In this document: positions 27,385 to 37,544 of the stretch, piece by piece
Layout of the letters: the number at the start of each line of letters is the position of its first letter
How positions within the stretch are numbered: the first letter of the stretch is position 1
NCBI GenBank assembly: GCA_002721365.1
Contig: PBKC01000002.1
Coordinates: forward strand, 29,779-83,615
Origin: Rhodospirillaceae bacterium
Lineage (GTDB): Bacteria; Pseudomonadota; Alphaproteobacteria; GCA-2721365
Reading direction: 5' to 3'
Length of the DNA: 53,837 nucleotides
Program-made: the position numbers and the translations under genes
The notes under the pieces: model-generated
Databases searched by the model: none
The model's input: only the letters and a program-made list of their open reading frames with translations
Told to the model about the DNA's origin: nothing

Positions 27385-27398
27385 GGGCCGGCGACCAG
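27364..27398. terminator. Inverted repeat at the converging ends of the GlcG-like gene and ureJ
   Basis: Arms CTGGTCGCCG (27364-27373) and CGGCGACCAG (27389-27398) pair perfectly around a 15-base loop holding the stop codon. A smaller GCGCT...AGCGC hairpin (27405-27420) follows. The position between two converging genes suggests a shared transcription end. Confidence 0.6.
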
Positions 27399-27426
27399 CC
27401 TTGGGCGCTTCCTCTAGCGCTTTGAC

Positions 27427-28050
27427 CTAAGCGGCGGCCATCAGCAGGGCGCCGCAGGCGGCGACGGCGGTACCGGCGTAGCGGACGGGAGCGACGCTCC
27501 CGCGACCGAGGAGCGATGCCGCCGCGAAGCCGGCCACCTGCAGCAGGGCGGTCGCGGCGACGAAGCCGAGGGCGAAGGTCGCCGGGTTGGCGGCGGCCGG
27601 AATGGCGGTGGCGTGGGCATAGCCGTGGAAGACGGCGAACAGGCCGACCAGTGCCGCCGCAGCCACTGCCGGAACCCGCAGGCCGGTGGCGAGAACGACG
27701 CCGAGGGCGATCACCGAAAGGGCGAGGATGCTCGACAAAGCGGGGAGGGCGATACCGCCCGTCCACAGGGCGGCGCCCAGCAGCATGGCGGCCGGGAAGG
27801 CAGCCATCACCAGCCAGGAAGACCCGCGCTCCGCATTCCCATCGCGTCCGAGACGCCAGGCCCAGGCGCCCACTGCCAGCATCGTCAGCAGATGGCCGAG
27901 CCCGGTGAAGGGATGGAGGAAGCCGGCGACCAGGCCATTGCCGGTGACGTCGGCCGGCAGATGACCGGGATGGGCGAGGGCCGGTCCGGCGGCGGCGAGG
28001 CTCGCGGCGGCGGCGAGGGCGAGGGTCCGCAGAAAGGTGCGGTGGATCAT
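27427..28050 (-). CDS. ureJ: HupE/UreJ family protein (probable nickel permease)
   Basis: A 207-residue membrane protein of the HupE/UreJ family, which brings nickel into the cell for urease or hydrogenase. It has a signal-like N-terminus ([26 protein letters not shown]), the His motifs AHPGH (right after it) and [13 protein letters not shown], and a later [11 protein letters not shown], each probably lining the metal path. Its ATG shares bases with the ureG stop in the restored reading frame (ATGA). Being last in the urease operon supports a nickel role over hydrogenase. Confidence 0.88.
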   Translation of the reverse strand: MIHRTFLRTLALAAAASLAAAGPALAHPGHLPADVTGNGLVAGFLHPFTGLGHLLTMLAVGAWAWRLGRDGNAERGSSWLVMAAFPAAMLLGAALWTGGIALPALSSILALSVIALGVVLATGLRVPAVAAAALVGLFAVFHGYAHATAIPAAANPATFALGFVAATALLQVAGFAAASLLGRGSVAPVRYAGTAVAACGALLMAAA

Positions 28051-28723
28051 GACTGTAACTCCTCCTGCTTGGCGGTCTTCGTGCCGGTTTCCGGCATGCC
28101 GCCCTGCTCGACGATGAAGTCGACGATGCGGGCGAGGCCTTCGCCGGCCTTGAGGTTGGTGAAATAGAACGGCCGCTCGCCGCGCATGCGGCGGGCGTCG
28201 CGGTCCATGACGTCGAGGCTGGCCCGACCAGGGGCGCCAGATCGATCTTGTTGATCACCAGCAGGTCCGAGCGGGTGATGCCGGGGCCGCCCTTGCGCGG
28301 GATCTTGTCGCCGGCCGAGACGTCGATGACGTAGATCGTCAGGTCGGCGAGCTCCGGCGAGAACGTCGCGGCCAGATTGTCGCCGCCCGATTCGATGAAG
28401 ACGAGGTCGAGGTCCGGGAAGCGGGCCGCCATGTCGGCCACCGCGGCGAGGTTCATCGATGCGTCCTCGCGAATGGCGGTGTGCGGACAGCCGCCGGTCT
28501 CGACGCCCATGATCCGGTCGGGTGAGAGCGCGCCGCTGCGGGTCAGGAATTCGGCGTCCTCGCGCGTGTAGATGTCGTTGGTGATGGCGGCGACATGCCA
28601 GCGGTCGCGCATCGCCTTGCAGAGGGAATCGACCAGCGCGGTCTTGCCGGAGCCCACGGGGCCGCCGATACCGACGCGGAGGGGGTTGGCGATGCGCTTG
28701 GCGTCACGTTCGACGACGGTCAT
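28047..28723 (-). pseudogene. ureG: Urease accessory GTPase UreG, interrupted by a one-base deletion
   Basis: UreG is the GTPase that passes nickel to urease with UreD, UreF and UreE. Residues 1-167 are intact, with the P-loop [11 protein letters not shown], the metal-site Cys79-Pro-His81 in GGCPHTA, the [15 protein letters not shown] stretch and NKIDLAP. At 28223-28225 (plus-strand CCC) the frame breaks. With one extra base there the protein continues as [20 protein letters not shown] and ends at the TGA at 28047-28049, next to ureJ, giving about 225 residues. As written, the protein is about 58 residues short at its end and is extended by an out-of-frame tail of more than 300 residues. Either the gene is broken or this is a sequencing error in a C-run. 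Confidence 0.85.
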
Positions 28724-29415
28724 GAGCGGAAAAGCCTCACTTCCTGGGTTTCATGTCGCATGCTCGTCCAGTCTACCATCAGGCTGGCCGAGCCCATCGT
28801 GTCAAGGCGGTGGGCACGGGCCTGATCGGCGGCTGCGACCACCGGCCGTTCGAGCGCGGCGATCGCCCGCTGTCCGTCGGTCTGGCCGAGCGGCACCAGA
28901 CGCACCGCGGCGGACACCAGATTGGCAACGAAGGCGTGGAGAAACGCAGCGACCGAAGGTCCCAGCGGCAGACGGGCGACGGCCGCCACGACGCCGACGG
29001 CCACGGCATAGGGCGCGCGGCGCTCGGCTTGCTCCAGCATCTCGGCCCACCGGTCGAGAGAGGGTTCCGGCCAGGCGCGCCGCACCGCGGTAAGGAAGGC
29101 TTCGCCCTGGGCGCCGTTTTCCAGCGCGAGCTCGGTGCTGCCGCGGAGAACGTCGCCCCGTTCGGCCACCAGCATCACCTGCTGCCAGTCGCCGGCCGCG
29201 GCGGCGCGATGGCCCTCGCAGAGCAGTGTCGCGTCCATCTGGGCACTGCCGAAGACGAGCAGGCCCTCGACCCATTCGATCAGCGCGTTCACGTCCGCGA
29301 CCAGCCCGGCCTCCACCGCGTGCTCGATGCCGTGCGAGTAGCTGTAGGCGCCGACCGGGAAGGACGGCGACAGCCAGCTCATCAGCCGGTAGAGCGTGCG
29401 GTGGTCATCCGGCAT
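28720..29415 (-). CDS. ureF: Urease accessory protein UreF
   Basis: UreF, 231 residues, joins UreD and UreG on apo-urease and acts as a GTPase-activating factor during nickel insertion. The family's N-terminal motif [27 protein letters not shown] is present in full. The stop overlaps the ureG start (28720-28723), and the start lies 11 bp inside the end of ureE, so the three are translated as a unit. The C-terminal QEVRLFRS resembles the usual UreF end (RLFRS). Confidence 0.95.
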   Translation of the reverse strand: MPDDHRTLYRLMSWLSPSFPVGAYSYSHGIEHAVEAGLVADVNALIEWVEGLLVFGSAQMDATLLCEGHRAAAAGDWQQVMLVAERGDVLRGSTELALENGAQGEAFLTAVRRAWPEPSLDRWAEMLEQAERRAPYAVAVGVVAAVARLPLGPSVAAFLHAFVANLVSAAVRLVPLGQTDGQRAIAALERPVVAAADQARAHRLDTMGSASLMVDWTSMRHETQEVRLFRS

Positions 29416-29893
29416 GCGAATGGCCGCTCTGGTGGTGATGGTGGTGATCGTGCCCGGCTTCCTCGGAGTAAGCCCCGCCTTCCGGTGCGAAGGGGGCGTA
29501 GCAGGAGACCACTTCGGCCCCGAGGCGGCGCATCAGGTCCTCGATGACGTGGTCGGGGCGGATGCGGATTACGCCGCCCATGATCTCGGAGGGCAGATGG
29601 CGGTTGCCGAGATGCCAGGCGAGACGCGCCAGATGGACGCCGTCGCGGGGGCGGATCTCGATCAGTTCCTCGGCCGCGGCGCGCACCGCCAGCCAGCCGC
29701 CATCGGCCAGCGCCAATCCGTCGCCGGGTGCGAGGACAGTGGCGCGGTCGAGGTCGAGGAGGAAGGGCGAGCCATCGTCGGTCTTCAGCCGCAGCCGCCG
29801 CCGATAGCGGTCGTCATAAGACAGCGTCACCGACCCGACGGTATCCTCCGTCGGCCACTCGCCGCACCGATCGACCCTCACGGCCCGCTGCAT
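29405..29893 (-). CDS. ureE: Urease accessory protein UreE (nickel carrier)
   Basis: UreE binds nickel and hands it to UreG. The 162-residue protein has the N-terminal peptide-binding domain and the C-terminal metal domain with HLARLAWHLGNRHLPSE and the central His region. The extreme C-terminus is His-rich ([13 protein letters not shown]), a nickel-storage tail present in only some UreE proteins. It lies 11 bp downstream of ureC and overlaps ureF. Confidence 0.95.
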   Translation of the reverse strand: MQRAVRVDRCGEWPTEDTVGSVTLSYDDRYRRRLRLKTDDGSPFLLDLDRATVLAPGDGLALADGGWLAVRAAAEELIEIRPRDGVHLARLAWHLGNRHLPSEIMGGVIRIRPDHVIEDLMRRLGAEVVSCYAPFAPEGGAYSEEAGHDHHHHHQSGHSHAG

Positions 29894-29904
29894 CGTTCTT
29901 GCTC

Positions 29905-31614
<1,710 letters not shown>

Positions 31615-31617
31615 GGT

Positions 31618-31929
31618 TCAGCTCCCCAAGGGGCCGTCGACGCGGCCCTGGAAGCCGATGACGACGCGGTTTCCGGCGTAGGGCACCAGCCGGACGGTGC
31701 GCGTCTGGCCCGGCTCGAAGCGGACGGCGGTGCCGGCGGCGATGTCGAGTCGGCAGCCGCGGGCCTTGTCGCGATCGAACTTCAGCGCGTCGTTCACTTC
31801 GAAGAAATGGTAGTGGCTGCCGACCTGCACCGGCCGGTCGCCCGAATTGGCGACCTCGATTTCGACGCTGTCGCGATCGGCGTTGAGGGTGATCGACCCG
31901 TCCTTGGTGATGACTTCTCCGGGGATCAT
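31618..31929 (-). CDS. ureB: Urease beta subunit
   Basis: The small structural subunit (103 residues) that holds the (UreABC)3 complex together. It has the typical [17 protein letters not shown] start and the [20 protein letters not shown] core. I set the ATG at 31929 because the frame's upstream part lies inside ureA. It follows ureA by 5 bp. Confidence 0.96.
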   Translation of the reverse strand: MIPGEVITKDGSITLNADRDSVEIEVANSGDRPVQVGSHYHFFEVNDALKFDRDKARGCRLDIAAGTAVRFEPGQTRTVRLVPYAGNRVVIGFQGRVDGPLGS

Positions 31930-31934
31930 CGCGC

Positions 31935-32237
31935 TCACCGCACCGGTTCGTGGACGGTGACGAGCTTGGTGCCGTCGGGGAAGGTGCATTCCACCTGGAT
32001 CTCGTGAATCATCTCCGGCACCCCCTCCATGACCTGCGACCGGTCGAGGACCATCGCACCGTCGCGCATCAACTCAGCGACGCTACGGCCGTCGCGCGCG
32101 CCCTCGACGACGAAATCGGTGATCAGCGCCACTGCCTCCGGATAGTTCAGCTTCACGCCCCGTTCGAGACGGCGGCGGGCGACCATCGCGGCGACGGCGA
32201 CACGCAGCATGTCCTCCTCACGCGGTGTCAGATGCAT
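31935..32237 (-). CDS. ureA: Urease gamma subunit
   Basis: The 100-residue gamma subunit, beginning [27 protein letters not shown] and containing the family's [21 protein letters not shown] helix and [23 protein letters not shown] end. It is a separate protein here, not fused to ureB as in some bacteria. Confidence 0.97.
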   Translation of the reverse strand: MHLTPREEDMLRVAVAAMVARRRLERGVKLNYPEAVALITDFVVEGARDGRSVAELMRDGAMVLDRSQVMEGVPEMIHEIQVECTFPDGTKLVTVHEPVR

Positions 32238-32249
32238 TGGTCGTTTTCC

Positions 32250-33125
32250 TCACAGTGACCAGATCGTTGGCAGCCGGGCTGGAAGGCCGAAGGCCAGCGC
32301 CCGGAACTCCGCCCGGAACGCTGCGTATGCGGCGCGAAGCACCTCGGGTCGCGGCGAGAGCCAGCGGGCGATCAGGACCGGCCCCATGACCGTCGCGCCG
32401 AACCGCACCTCTTCCGCTTCTCCGAGCGCCCGCGCGGCGTCCAGATAGGCGGCCGCATCCGCTCCGACATAGACGAAGGTAGCAGCAGCACGCGCGCCGG
32501 CGAGGCCGGCGGGGTGCTTGAGAATCTTTCCCGGCTGCTCCATGCGGAAAGCATCCGCCCAAACCGATCGGCCGGCAAAGCGGACGTCCCAGGAATCCGC
32601 CAGAAATCCGCCGTTCAAGGTCTCGCCATAAGCCGAGCGGCCGAAGACCAGCATTTCACCAGCCGCGACGCGTGCATCCGGGGCGACGTCGATGGCGAGG
32701 GTTCTCGACAGGCGCGACTCGTCGAACAGAATGGTCTCGAAGGGCAGCCATTCGATCCATGCGCCGGGTCCGGCCTCCAGCCGGACCGAAGTCTCGGCGC
32801 GGCGCGAATCGAAGCTCCTGTAAACCTTCTCCGCCGCCTGCGTCGTCACCACCAGCGAAGCGCCGTCGCTCGCCGCGGCCGTGAGCGCCATGCGGTCCCC
32901 GGCGACGATACCGCCCGACAGGTTGGCGACGACCGCCAGGGGCGGGGTCCCGGCTTCGGCTCGTGGAAAGAGGACGCGGTAAGGCGCCCGGTTGTAGAGC
33001 GAGAGCAGCCTAGGCGGACTGCCGACGAACGTCATGTCGGCGACCGCCGAATCCAAGGGCGGACTGGCTGGCCGGACGCGGGGCGGCGCCTTAAACGGTA
33101 AGATGGCGGCGGACATCTTCCTCAT
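32250..33125 (-). CDS. ureD: Urease accessory protein UreD
   Basis: UreD is the first accessory factor to bind apo-urease and offers a path for nickel. The 291-residue protein shows the family's LSGGIVAGDRM and VVTTQAAEKVYRS motifs and the late GPVLIARWLSPRPEVLRAAY. The reading overlaps the 3' end of urtE by 35 bp; a second ATG at 33116 (MSAAILPF) would shorten the overlap by 9 bp. It is the link between the importer genes and the enzyme genes in one message. Confidence 0.93.
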   Translation of the reverse strand: MRKMSAAILPFKAPPRVRPASPPLDSAVADMTFVGSPPRLLSLYNRAPYRVLFPRAEAGTPPLAVVANLSGGIVAGDRMALTAAASDGASLVVTTQAAEKVYRSFDSRRAETSVRLEAGPGAWIEWLPFETILFDESRLSRTLAIDVAPDARVAAGEMLVFGRSAYGETLNGGFLADSWDVRFAGRSVWADAFRMEQPGKILKHPAGLAGARAAATFVYVGADAAAYLDAARALGEAEEVRFGATVMGPVLIARWLSPRPEVLRAAYAAFRAEFRALAFGLPARLPTIWSL

Positions 33126-33786
33126 TCATCGTCGCGGCGGATCCGGACAATACGATTTCACCGCGTTCCATCACGGCGAAATCGTCGGCGAGAGACTGCG
33201 CGAACTCGAAATACTGTTCGACCAGCAGAATCGCCATATCGCCCCGCCGGCCGAGCAGGCGGATCACTTCCTCGATCTGCTTGATGATCGACGGCTGGAT
33301 GCCTTCGGTCGGCTCGTCGAGCATCAGAAGGCTCGGCCGCTTGACCAAGGCACGGCCGATGGCGAGCTGCTGCTGCTGGCCACCCGACAGGTCACCGCCG
33401 CGGCGGGTCCGCATGTCCGCGAGCACGGGGAAAAGCTCATAGACCTCGTCGGGAATGAAGCGGAGCGATTTGGGCAGGCCTGCAAACCCCGTCTTCAGGT
33501 TTTCCTCGACGGTAAGGCGCGGGAATATCTCGCGTCCTTGCGGCACCAGGGCCAAGCCTTTCCGGACCCGCGCATGAGGCGGCAGGCCGTTGATCTCGTC
33601 GCCTTCCCAGGTAACGGAGCCGCCGGAGGAGCGTTCGAGACCGAGAATCGCCCTGAGCAGGCTGGTCTTGCCGACGCCGTTCCGTCCGAGAAGGCAGGTA
33701 ATGGCGCCCTTGCGGGCGCTCAGACTGACGCTTCTGAGACAGTGGCTGGCGCCGTAGTAGAGGTCGAGGGATTGGATGTCGAGCAT
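33091..33786 (-). CDS. urtE: Urea ABC transporter ATP-binding protein UrtE
   Basis: One of the two ATPases of the urea importer, 231 residues. It has Walker A GRNGVGKTS, signature LSGGQQQQLAIGRAL and Walker B SLLMLDEPTEGIQPSI, and the UrtE-type YYGASHCLR start. I chose the ATG at 33786 (MLDIQSLDLYYG); a longer frame runs upstream within urtD. It lies 11 bp after urtD. LivF-like ATPases are close relatives; the urtABCDE context identifies it. Confidence 0.95.
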   Translation of the reverse strand: MLDIQSLDLYYGASHCLRSVSLSARKGAITCLLGRNGVGKTSLLRAILGLERSSGGSVTWEGDEINGLPPHARVRKGLALVPQGREIFPRLTVEENLKTGFAGLPKSLRFIPDEVYELFPVLADMRTRRGGDLSGGQQQQLAIGRALVKRPSLLMLDEPTEGIQPSIIKQIEEVIRLLGRRGDMAILLVEQYFEFAQSLADDFAVMERGEIVLSGSAATMNEEDVRRHLTV

Positions 33787-33797
33787 GGCGGTGCCGG

Positions 33798-34589
33798 CTA
33801 TCGTCCCAAGTAGACTTCGATGACGCGGTCGTTGGCCTGGACGGTTTCGATGTCGCCCTCGGCCAGGACCGACCCTTCGTGAAGCACGGTGACGCGGCAT
33901 TCCAGCGCCCGGACGAATTCCATGTCGTGCTCGACGATGATGACCGAGCGGTTCTTCGCGATGTCGAGCAACAGTCCCACCGTGGCTTCGGTCTCGCTGT
34001 CGGTCATGCCGGCGACCGGCTCGTCGAGCAGCAGCAGCTTCTGGTCCTGTACCAGAAGCATGCCGATCTCCAGCCATTGCTTCTGGCCGTGGCTGAGAGC
34101 GCCGGCACGCATTTCCAGACGCGGCGCAAGGCCGATGGTCTCCAGAACCTGATGGATACGGTCGCGGCGGGTACGGTCGAGCGTCGCCCAGAGGGTGGGA
34201 AAGACGCGCCGGTCCATCTTGAGGGCGAGGTCGAGGTTTTCGAACACGGTCAGCGCCTCGAAGACCGTGGGCTTCTGGAACTTACGCCCGATGCCGAGCT
34301 CGGCGATCGTGGGTTCGTCCAAACGCGTGAGGTCGTGACCGCCTTCGAACAGGATCGTGCCTTCGTCAGGCCGGGTCTTGCCGGTGATCACGTCCATCAT
34401 CGTCGTCTTGCCGGCGCCGTTGGGGCCGATGATCGCCCGCAGCTCGCCCGGGTCGATGACGAGGCTGAGACTGTTGAGCGCCTTGAAGCCGTCGAAGCTG
34501 ACGGTGACGCCGTCTACGTAGAGCAGCGTTCCGTCGGCGACGGATTCGGCAGGAGGGGCTGCGGTCGCAACCGAGGCCTCAAGTTGCAT
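33798..34589 (-). CDS. urtD: Urea ABC transporter ATP-binding protein UrtD
   Basis: The second ATPase of the urea importer, 263 residues. Walker A is GPNGAGKTT, and the signature motif is the variant LSHGQKQWLEIGMLL, in place of LSGGQ, which is characteristic of UrtD. Walker B is LLLLDEPVAGM. I chose the ATG at 34589 (MQLEAS) because it has the GGGAG ribosome-binding site; an earlier codon at 34613 would lie further into urtC. The start overlaps the urtC stop by 11 bp. Confidence 0.94.
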   Translation of the reverse strand: MQLEASVATAAPPAESVADGTLLYVDGVTVSFDGFKALNSLSLVIDPGELRAIIGPNGAGKTTMMDVITGKTRPDEGTILFEGGHDLTRLDEPTIAELGIGRKFQKPTVFEALTVFENLDLALKMDRRVFPTLWATLDRTRRDRIHQVLETIGLAPRLEMRAGALSHGQKQWLEIGMLLVQDQKLLLLDEPVAGMTDSETEATVGLLLDIAKNRSVIIVEHDMEFVRALECRVTVLHEGSVLAEGDIETVQANDRVIEVYLGR

Positions 34590-35754
34590 GGCTCGTTTCT
34601 CCCTCAGTCGCACGCGCCGATCGCCGCGCGGCCCTCAGGCCGCGATTGCGTCCGCCTGTGAACCCATCGCGGACTCGGGACGCGAGCTGAACCAGTCCGC
34701 CCGGCAAGAACAGGGTGACGATGATGAACAAGGCACCCAGGAAGTAGAGCCAGTATTCGGGCGCCCAGCCGGTGAAGAAGCTCTTGGCCCCGTTGACCGT
34801 GAACGCGCCGATGATGGCTCCGAACAGGGTGCCGCGACCGCCGACGGCCACCCAGACCGCGACCTCGATGGAGTTCGCGGGCGAGAATTCGCCGGGGTTG
34901 ATGATGCCGACCTGCGGCACGTAGAGAGCGCCGGCCATCCCGGCGAGCATCGCCGAGAGGGTCCACAGGAACAGCTTGAAGCGGTCGGTGCGGTAGCCCA
35001 GGAACCGGACGCGGCTCTCGGCATCGCGTATGGCGGTGGCGACCCGGCCCAGCTTCGACTTCACGACGAAGCGGCAGATGAGGAAGGCAAGGCCCAGCGC
35101 CAGCACCGTGAGAACGTAGAGCCCGGCCCGCGTGCCCGGGGTGCTGAGATCGAAGCCGAGGACGTCCTTGAAGTCGGTGAGGCCGTTGTTGCCGCCGAAG
35201 CCCATCTCGTTGCGGAAGAAGGCGAGCATCAGGGCGTAGGTCATCGCCTGGGAGATGATCGACAGGTAGACGCCGGTGATCCGCGAGCGGAAGGCGAACC
35301 AGCCGAACACGAAGGCGAGGACGCCGGGGACCAGGAACACCATCAGGCTGGCGAACCAGAACTGATCGAAGCCGTACCAGTACCAGGGGAGGTGGTCCCA
35401 ATCGAGGAACACCATGAAGTCCGGCAGGAGCGGATTGCCATAGACGCCCCGGTCGCCGATCTCGCGCATCAGATGCATGCCCATGGCATAGCCGCCAAGG
35501 GCGAAGAACGCGCCGTGCCCGAGGCTGAGGACGCCCGCGAAACCCCAGACGAGGTCGAGGCTCAGGGCGAGGAGCGCGAAGCACAGATACTTGCCGAGAA
35601 GGGGCACGACGTAGTCCGGCACGTAGAAGAGCGAGCCGGCCGGCACCATGAGGTTGAGGAGCGGCACCAGGAGTGCGATCGCGATCAGGGCGAAGAAGAC
35701 GGCCCATCCACGAGGTCCCTGGAGCGTGCCGATCCGGCGGGTAATGGGTCCCAT
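34579..35754 (-). CDS. urtC: Urea ABC transporter permease UrtC
   Basis: An inner-membrane permease of 391 residues with about ten helices, of the LivM type. The motifs WGFAGVLSLGHGAFFALGGYAMGMHLMR and the UrtC-specific FRNEMGFGGNNGLTDFK are present, as is the coupling stretch RDAESRVRFLGY. The start at 35754 (MGPITRRIG) is 14 bp after the urtB stop. It belongs to the urtBCDE block. Confidence 0.95.
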   Translation of the reverse strand: MGPITRRIGTLQGPRGWAVFFALIAIALLVPLLNLMVPAGSLFYVPDYVVPLLGKYLCFALLALSLDLVWGFAGVLSLGHGAFFALGGYAMGMHLMREIGDRGVYGNPLLPDFMVFLDWDHLPWYWYGFDQFWFASLMVFLVPGVLAFVFGWFAFRSRITGVYLSIISQAMTYALMLAFFRNEMGFGGNNGLTDFKDVLGFDLSTPGTRAGLYVLTVLALGLAFLICRFVVKSKLGRVATAIRDAESRVRFLGYRTDRFKLFLWTLSAMLAGMAGALYVPQVGIINPGEFSPANSIEVAVWVAVGGRGTLFGAIIGAFTVNGAKSFFTGWAPEYWLYFLGALFIIVTLFLPGGLVQLASRVRDGFTGGRNRGLRAARRSARATEGETSHAT

Positions 35755-35768
35755 AGCGCGTCCCCGCC

Positions 35769-37409
35769 TTACATTTCGGCCGCGCGGCCGCGCAGGGCGA
35801 ACAGACCGCGCGGACGCTTCTGGATGAACAGGATGATGAAGACCAGCACCAGCACCTTGCCGAGCATCGCGCCCGAATAGGGTTCGAGGAACTTGTTGAC
35901 GATGCCGAGGCTCATCGCGCCGACCAGTGTCCCCCACAAGCTGCCGACACCGCCGAAGACGACCACGAGGAAGGAGTCGACGATGTAGGTCTGACCGAGG
36001 TTGGGGCTGACGTTGCCGATCTGGCTCAAGGCGACACCGGCGGCGCCGGCGATCCCCGAACCCAGTGCGAAGGTCATCGCGTCGATGCGGCCGGTGACGA
36101 TGCCCATCGCCGAAGCCATGCCGCGGCTCTGCGTGACGGCGCGCATCTGCAGACCGAAGAAGCTGTAGCGCAGCAGGGCCGCCAGCGCGATCAGCACCGC
36201 GAAGGCGAAGACGATGATGATCAGGCGGTTGTAGGTCAGCACGATACCGCCGACGAGCTCGAATCCGCCGGTCATCCAGTCGGGATTGGCGACGCGGCGA
36301 TTGGTCGCGCCGAAAATCGAGCGGACGACTTGCTGGAGGATCAGGCTGACACCCCAGGTGGCCAGCAGGGTCTCCAGCGGACGACCGTAGAGGAACCGGA
36401 TCACGCCGCGTTCGAGCGCCGCGCCGACCAGGGCGGTGACCAGGAAGGCAACGGGGAGAGCGACAATCAGGTAATAGTTCAGGTAGGCGGGCGGCAGCGC
36501 CGCGACGAAGACCTCCTGCACGACGAAGGTCGTATAGGCGCCCAGCATGATCATCTCGCCATGGGCCATGTTGATCACGCCCATCACGCCGAAGGTAATG
36601 GCGAGACCGATCGCGGCCAGCAGCAGCACCGAGCCGAGACTGATGCCCTGGTAGAGATTGCCGACCAGCCGGAAGAGAGCGAGGCGGTTGTCGATCCGCT
36701 TGATCGCTTCGGCGGCGGCGGTCCGGACCTCGGGATCGGACTCGGTGGCCTCGTCCTGCAGCGGCATCAGCAAGGAGCGGATATCCGGATCGCTGGATCC
36801 GGCGAAGGTCTCGATGGCGGCGAGACGTTCGGCCTTGTCGGGGCTCGAAATCCTGGCCGCCGCCAAGGCCCGTTCCATTCCCCGACGGAGGTCGGCGTCT
36901 TCCTCGGCCTCCAGGGCCTTGTTCAGCGCCGTGGCCATCTCAGGGGAGGGATATTTCAGCGCCGCCGCGACCGCCTCCCGCCGCTTGGCGACATCGGGAT
37001 CGAACAAGGCGAGTCGGCTAAGCGCGGCGGTGATGGCGCCGCGCAGGGCATTGTTGACGGTGATCTTGTCGACGTCCCGGCGGCTGACGGTACCCATCGC
37101 CTCGCCGGTGAACGGATCGCTCAGGATATAGTCGCGGCCGTCGCGCTCCGCGACGACGAGGGCGCCGTCACTCTTGCGGACTTGGAGCATTCCGCCGCCA
37201 AGGGCGCGGAGAAGCGTCACCGCGCGGGGATCGCCGAGGCCGGCAAGAGTATCGATAGCGGCGAGCTGCTCTTCGAAGGATGAGGCGGTGATGCCCTTCA
37301 GAGCCGCCTGGAATACTTCCTCGTCACCGTCCGCGGCTGTCGCCGCGAGGGGCGCCAAGCCGACAAGAGCGACGATCAGAAGAGCGATGAGAGTTCGCAG
37401 TCGGAGCAC
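35769..37409 (-). CDS. urtB: Urea ABC transporter permease UrtB (with N-terminal helical repeat domain)
   Basis: The LivH-type permease of the urea importer. The protein is 546 residues, longer than a bare permease of about 300, because an exported N-terminal part precedes it: a signal peptide (residues 1-26) and about 200 residues of alpha-helical, HEAT-like repeats (for example AAIDTLAGLGDPRAVTLLRAL and the later MATALNKALEAEEDADLRRG). The permease begins near residue 240 (NLYQGISLGSVLLLAAIGL). The motif GVINMAHGEMIMLGAYTTF is typical. This extension occurs in other UrtB proteins. Confidence 0.95.
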   Translation of the reverse strand: MLRLRTLIALLIVALVGLAPLAATAADGDEEVFQAALKGITASSFEEQLAAIDTLAGLGDPRAVTLLRALGGGMLQVRKSDGALVVAERDGRDYILSDPFTGEAMGTVSRRDVDKITVNNALRGAITAALSRLALFDPDVAKRREAVAAALKYPSPEMATALNKALEAEEDADLRRGMERALAAARISSPDKAERLAAIETFAGSSDPDIRSLLMPLQDEATESDPEVRTAAAEAIKRIDNRLALFRLVGNLYQGISLGSVLLLAAIGLAITFGVMGVINMAHGEMIMLGAYTTFVVQEVFVAALPPAYLNYYLIVALPVAFLVTALVGAALERGVIRFLYGRPLETLLATWGVSLILQQVVRSIFGATNRRVANPDWMTGGFELVGGIVLTYNRLIIIVFAFAVLIALAALLRYSFFGLQMRAVTQSRGMASAMGIVTGRIDAMTFALGSGIAGAAGVALSQIGNVSPNLGQTYIVDSFLVVVFGGVGSLWGTLVGAMSLGIVNKFLEPYSGAMLGKVLVLVFIILFIQKRPRGLFALRGRAAEM

Positions 37410-37471
37410 GGTTTGTCTCTACTGAGCCCGCCGAGCTGGCGGCGTCCACAAAAAGTCTGCTCGAAAAAGGT

Positions 37472-37519
37472 GGAAGGGCTGGGGGTGGCCCGGGGAACGA
37501 ACCACCCCCAAGCCCTTCC
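37472..37519 (-). terminator. Hairpin with T-run between urtA and urtB
   Basis: On the minus strand, arms GGAAGGGCTTGGGGGTGG and CCACCCCCAGCCCTTCC (37519-37502 and 37488-37472) pair with one bulge and a 13-base loop, followed by ACCTTTTT. This has the form of an intrinsic terminator. It lies 26 bp after the urtA stop and before urtB, so it may let only part of the transcription go on, keeping the abundant binding protein in excess of the membrane parts and enzyme. Confidence 0.75.
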
Positions 37520-37544
37520 GTCCGTTACGCGGGGAGGAGGGAGG

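Noticed and set aside
27284..28222. Long continuation of the shifted ureG frame
   Set aside because: It overlaps ureJ in another frame, and homology resumes in the other frame; it is a result of the one-base deletion.
34588..35880. 430-residue plus-strand frame rich in Glu and His
   Set aside because: Antisense to urtC; composition mirrors the GC-rich membrane protein on the other strand.
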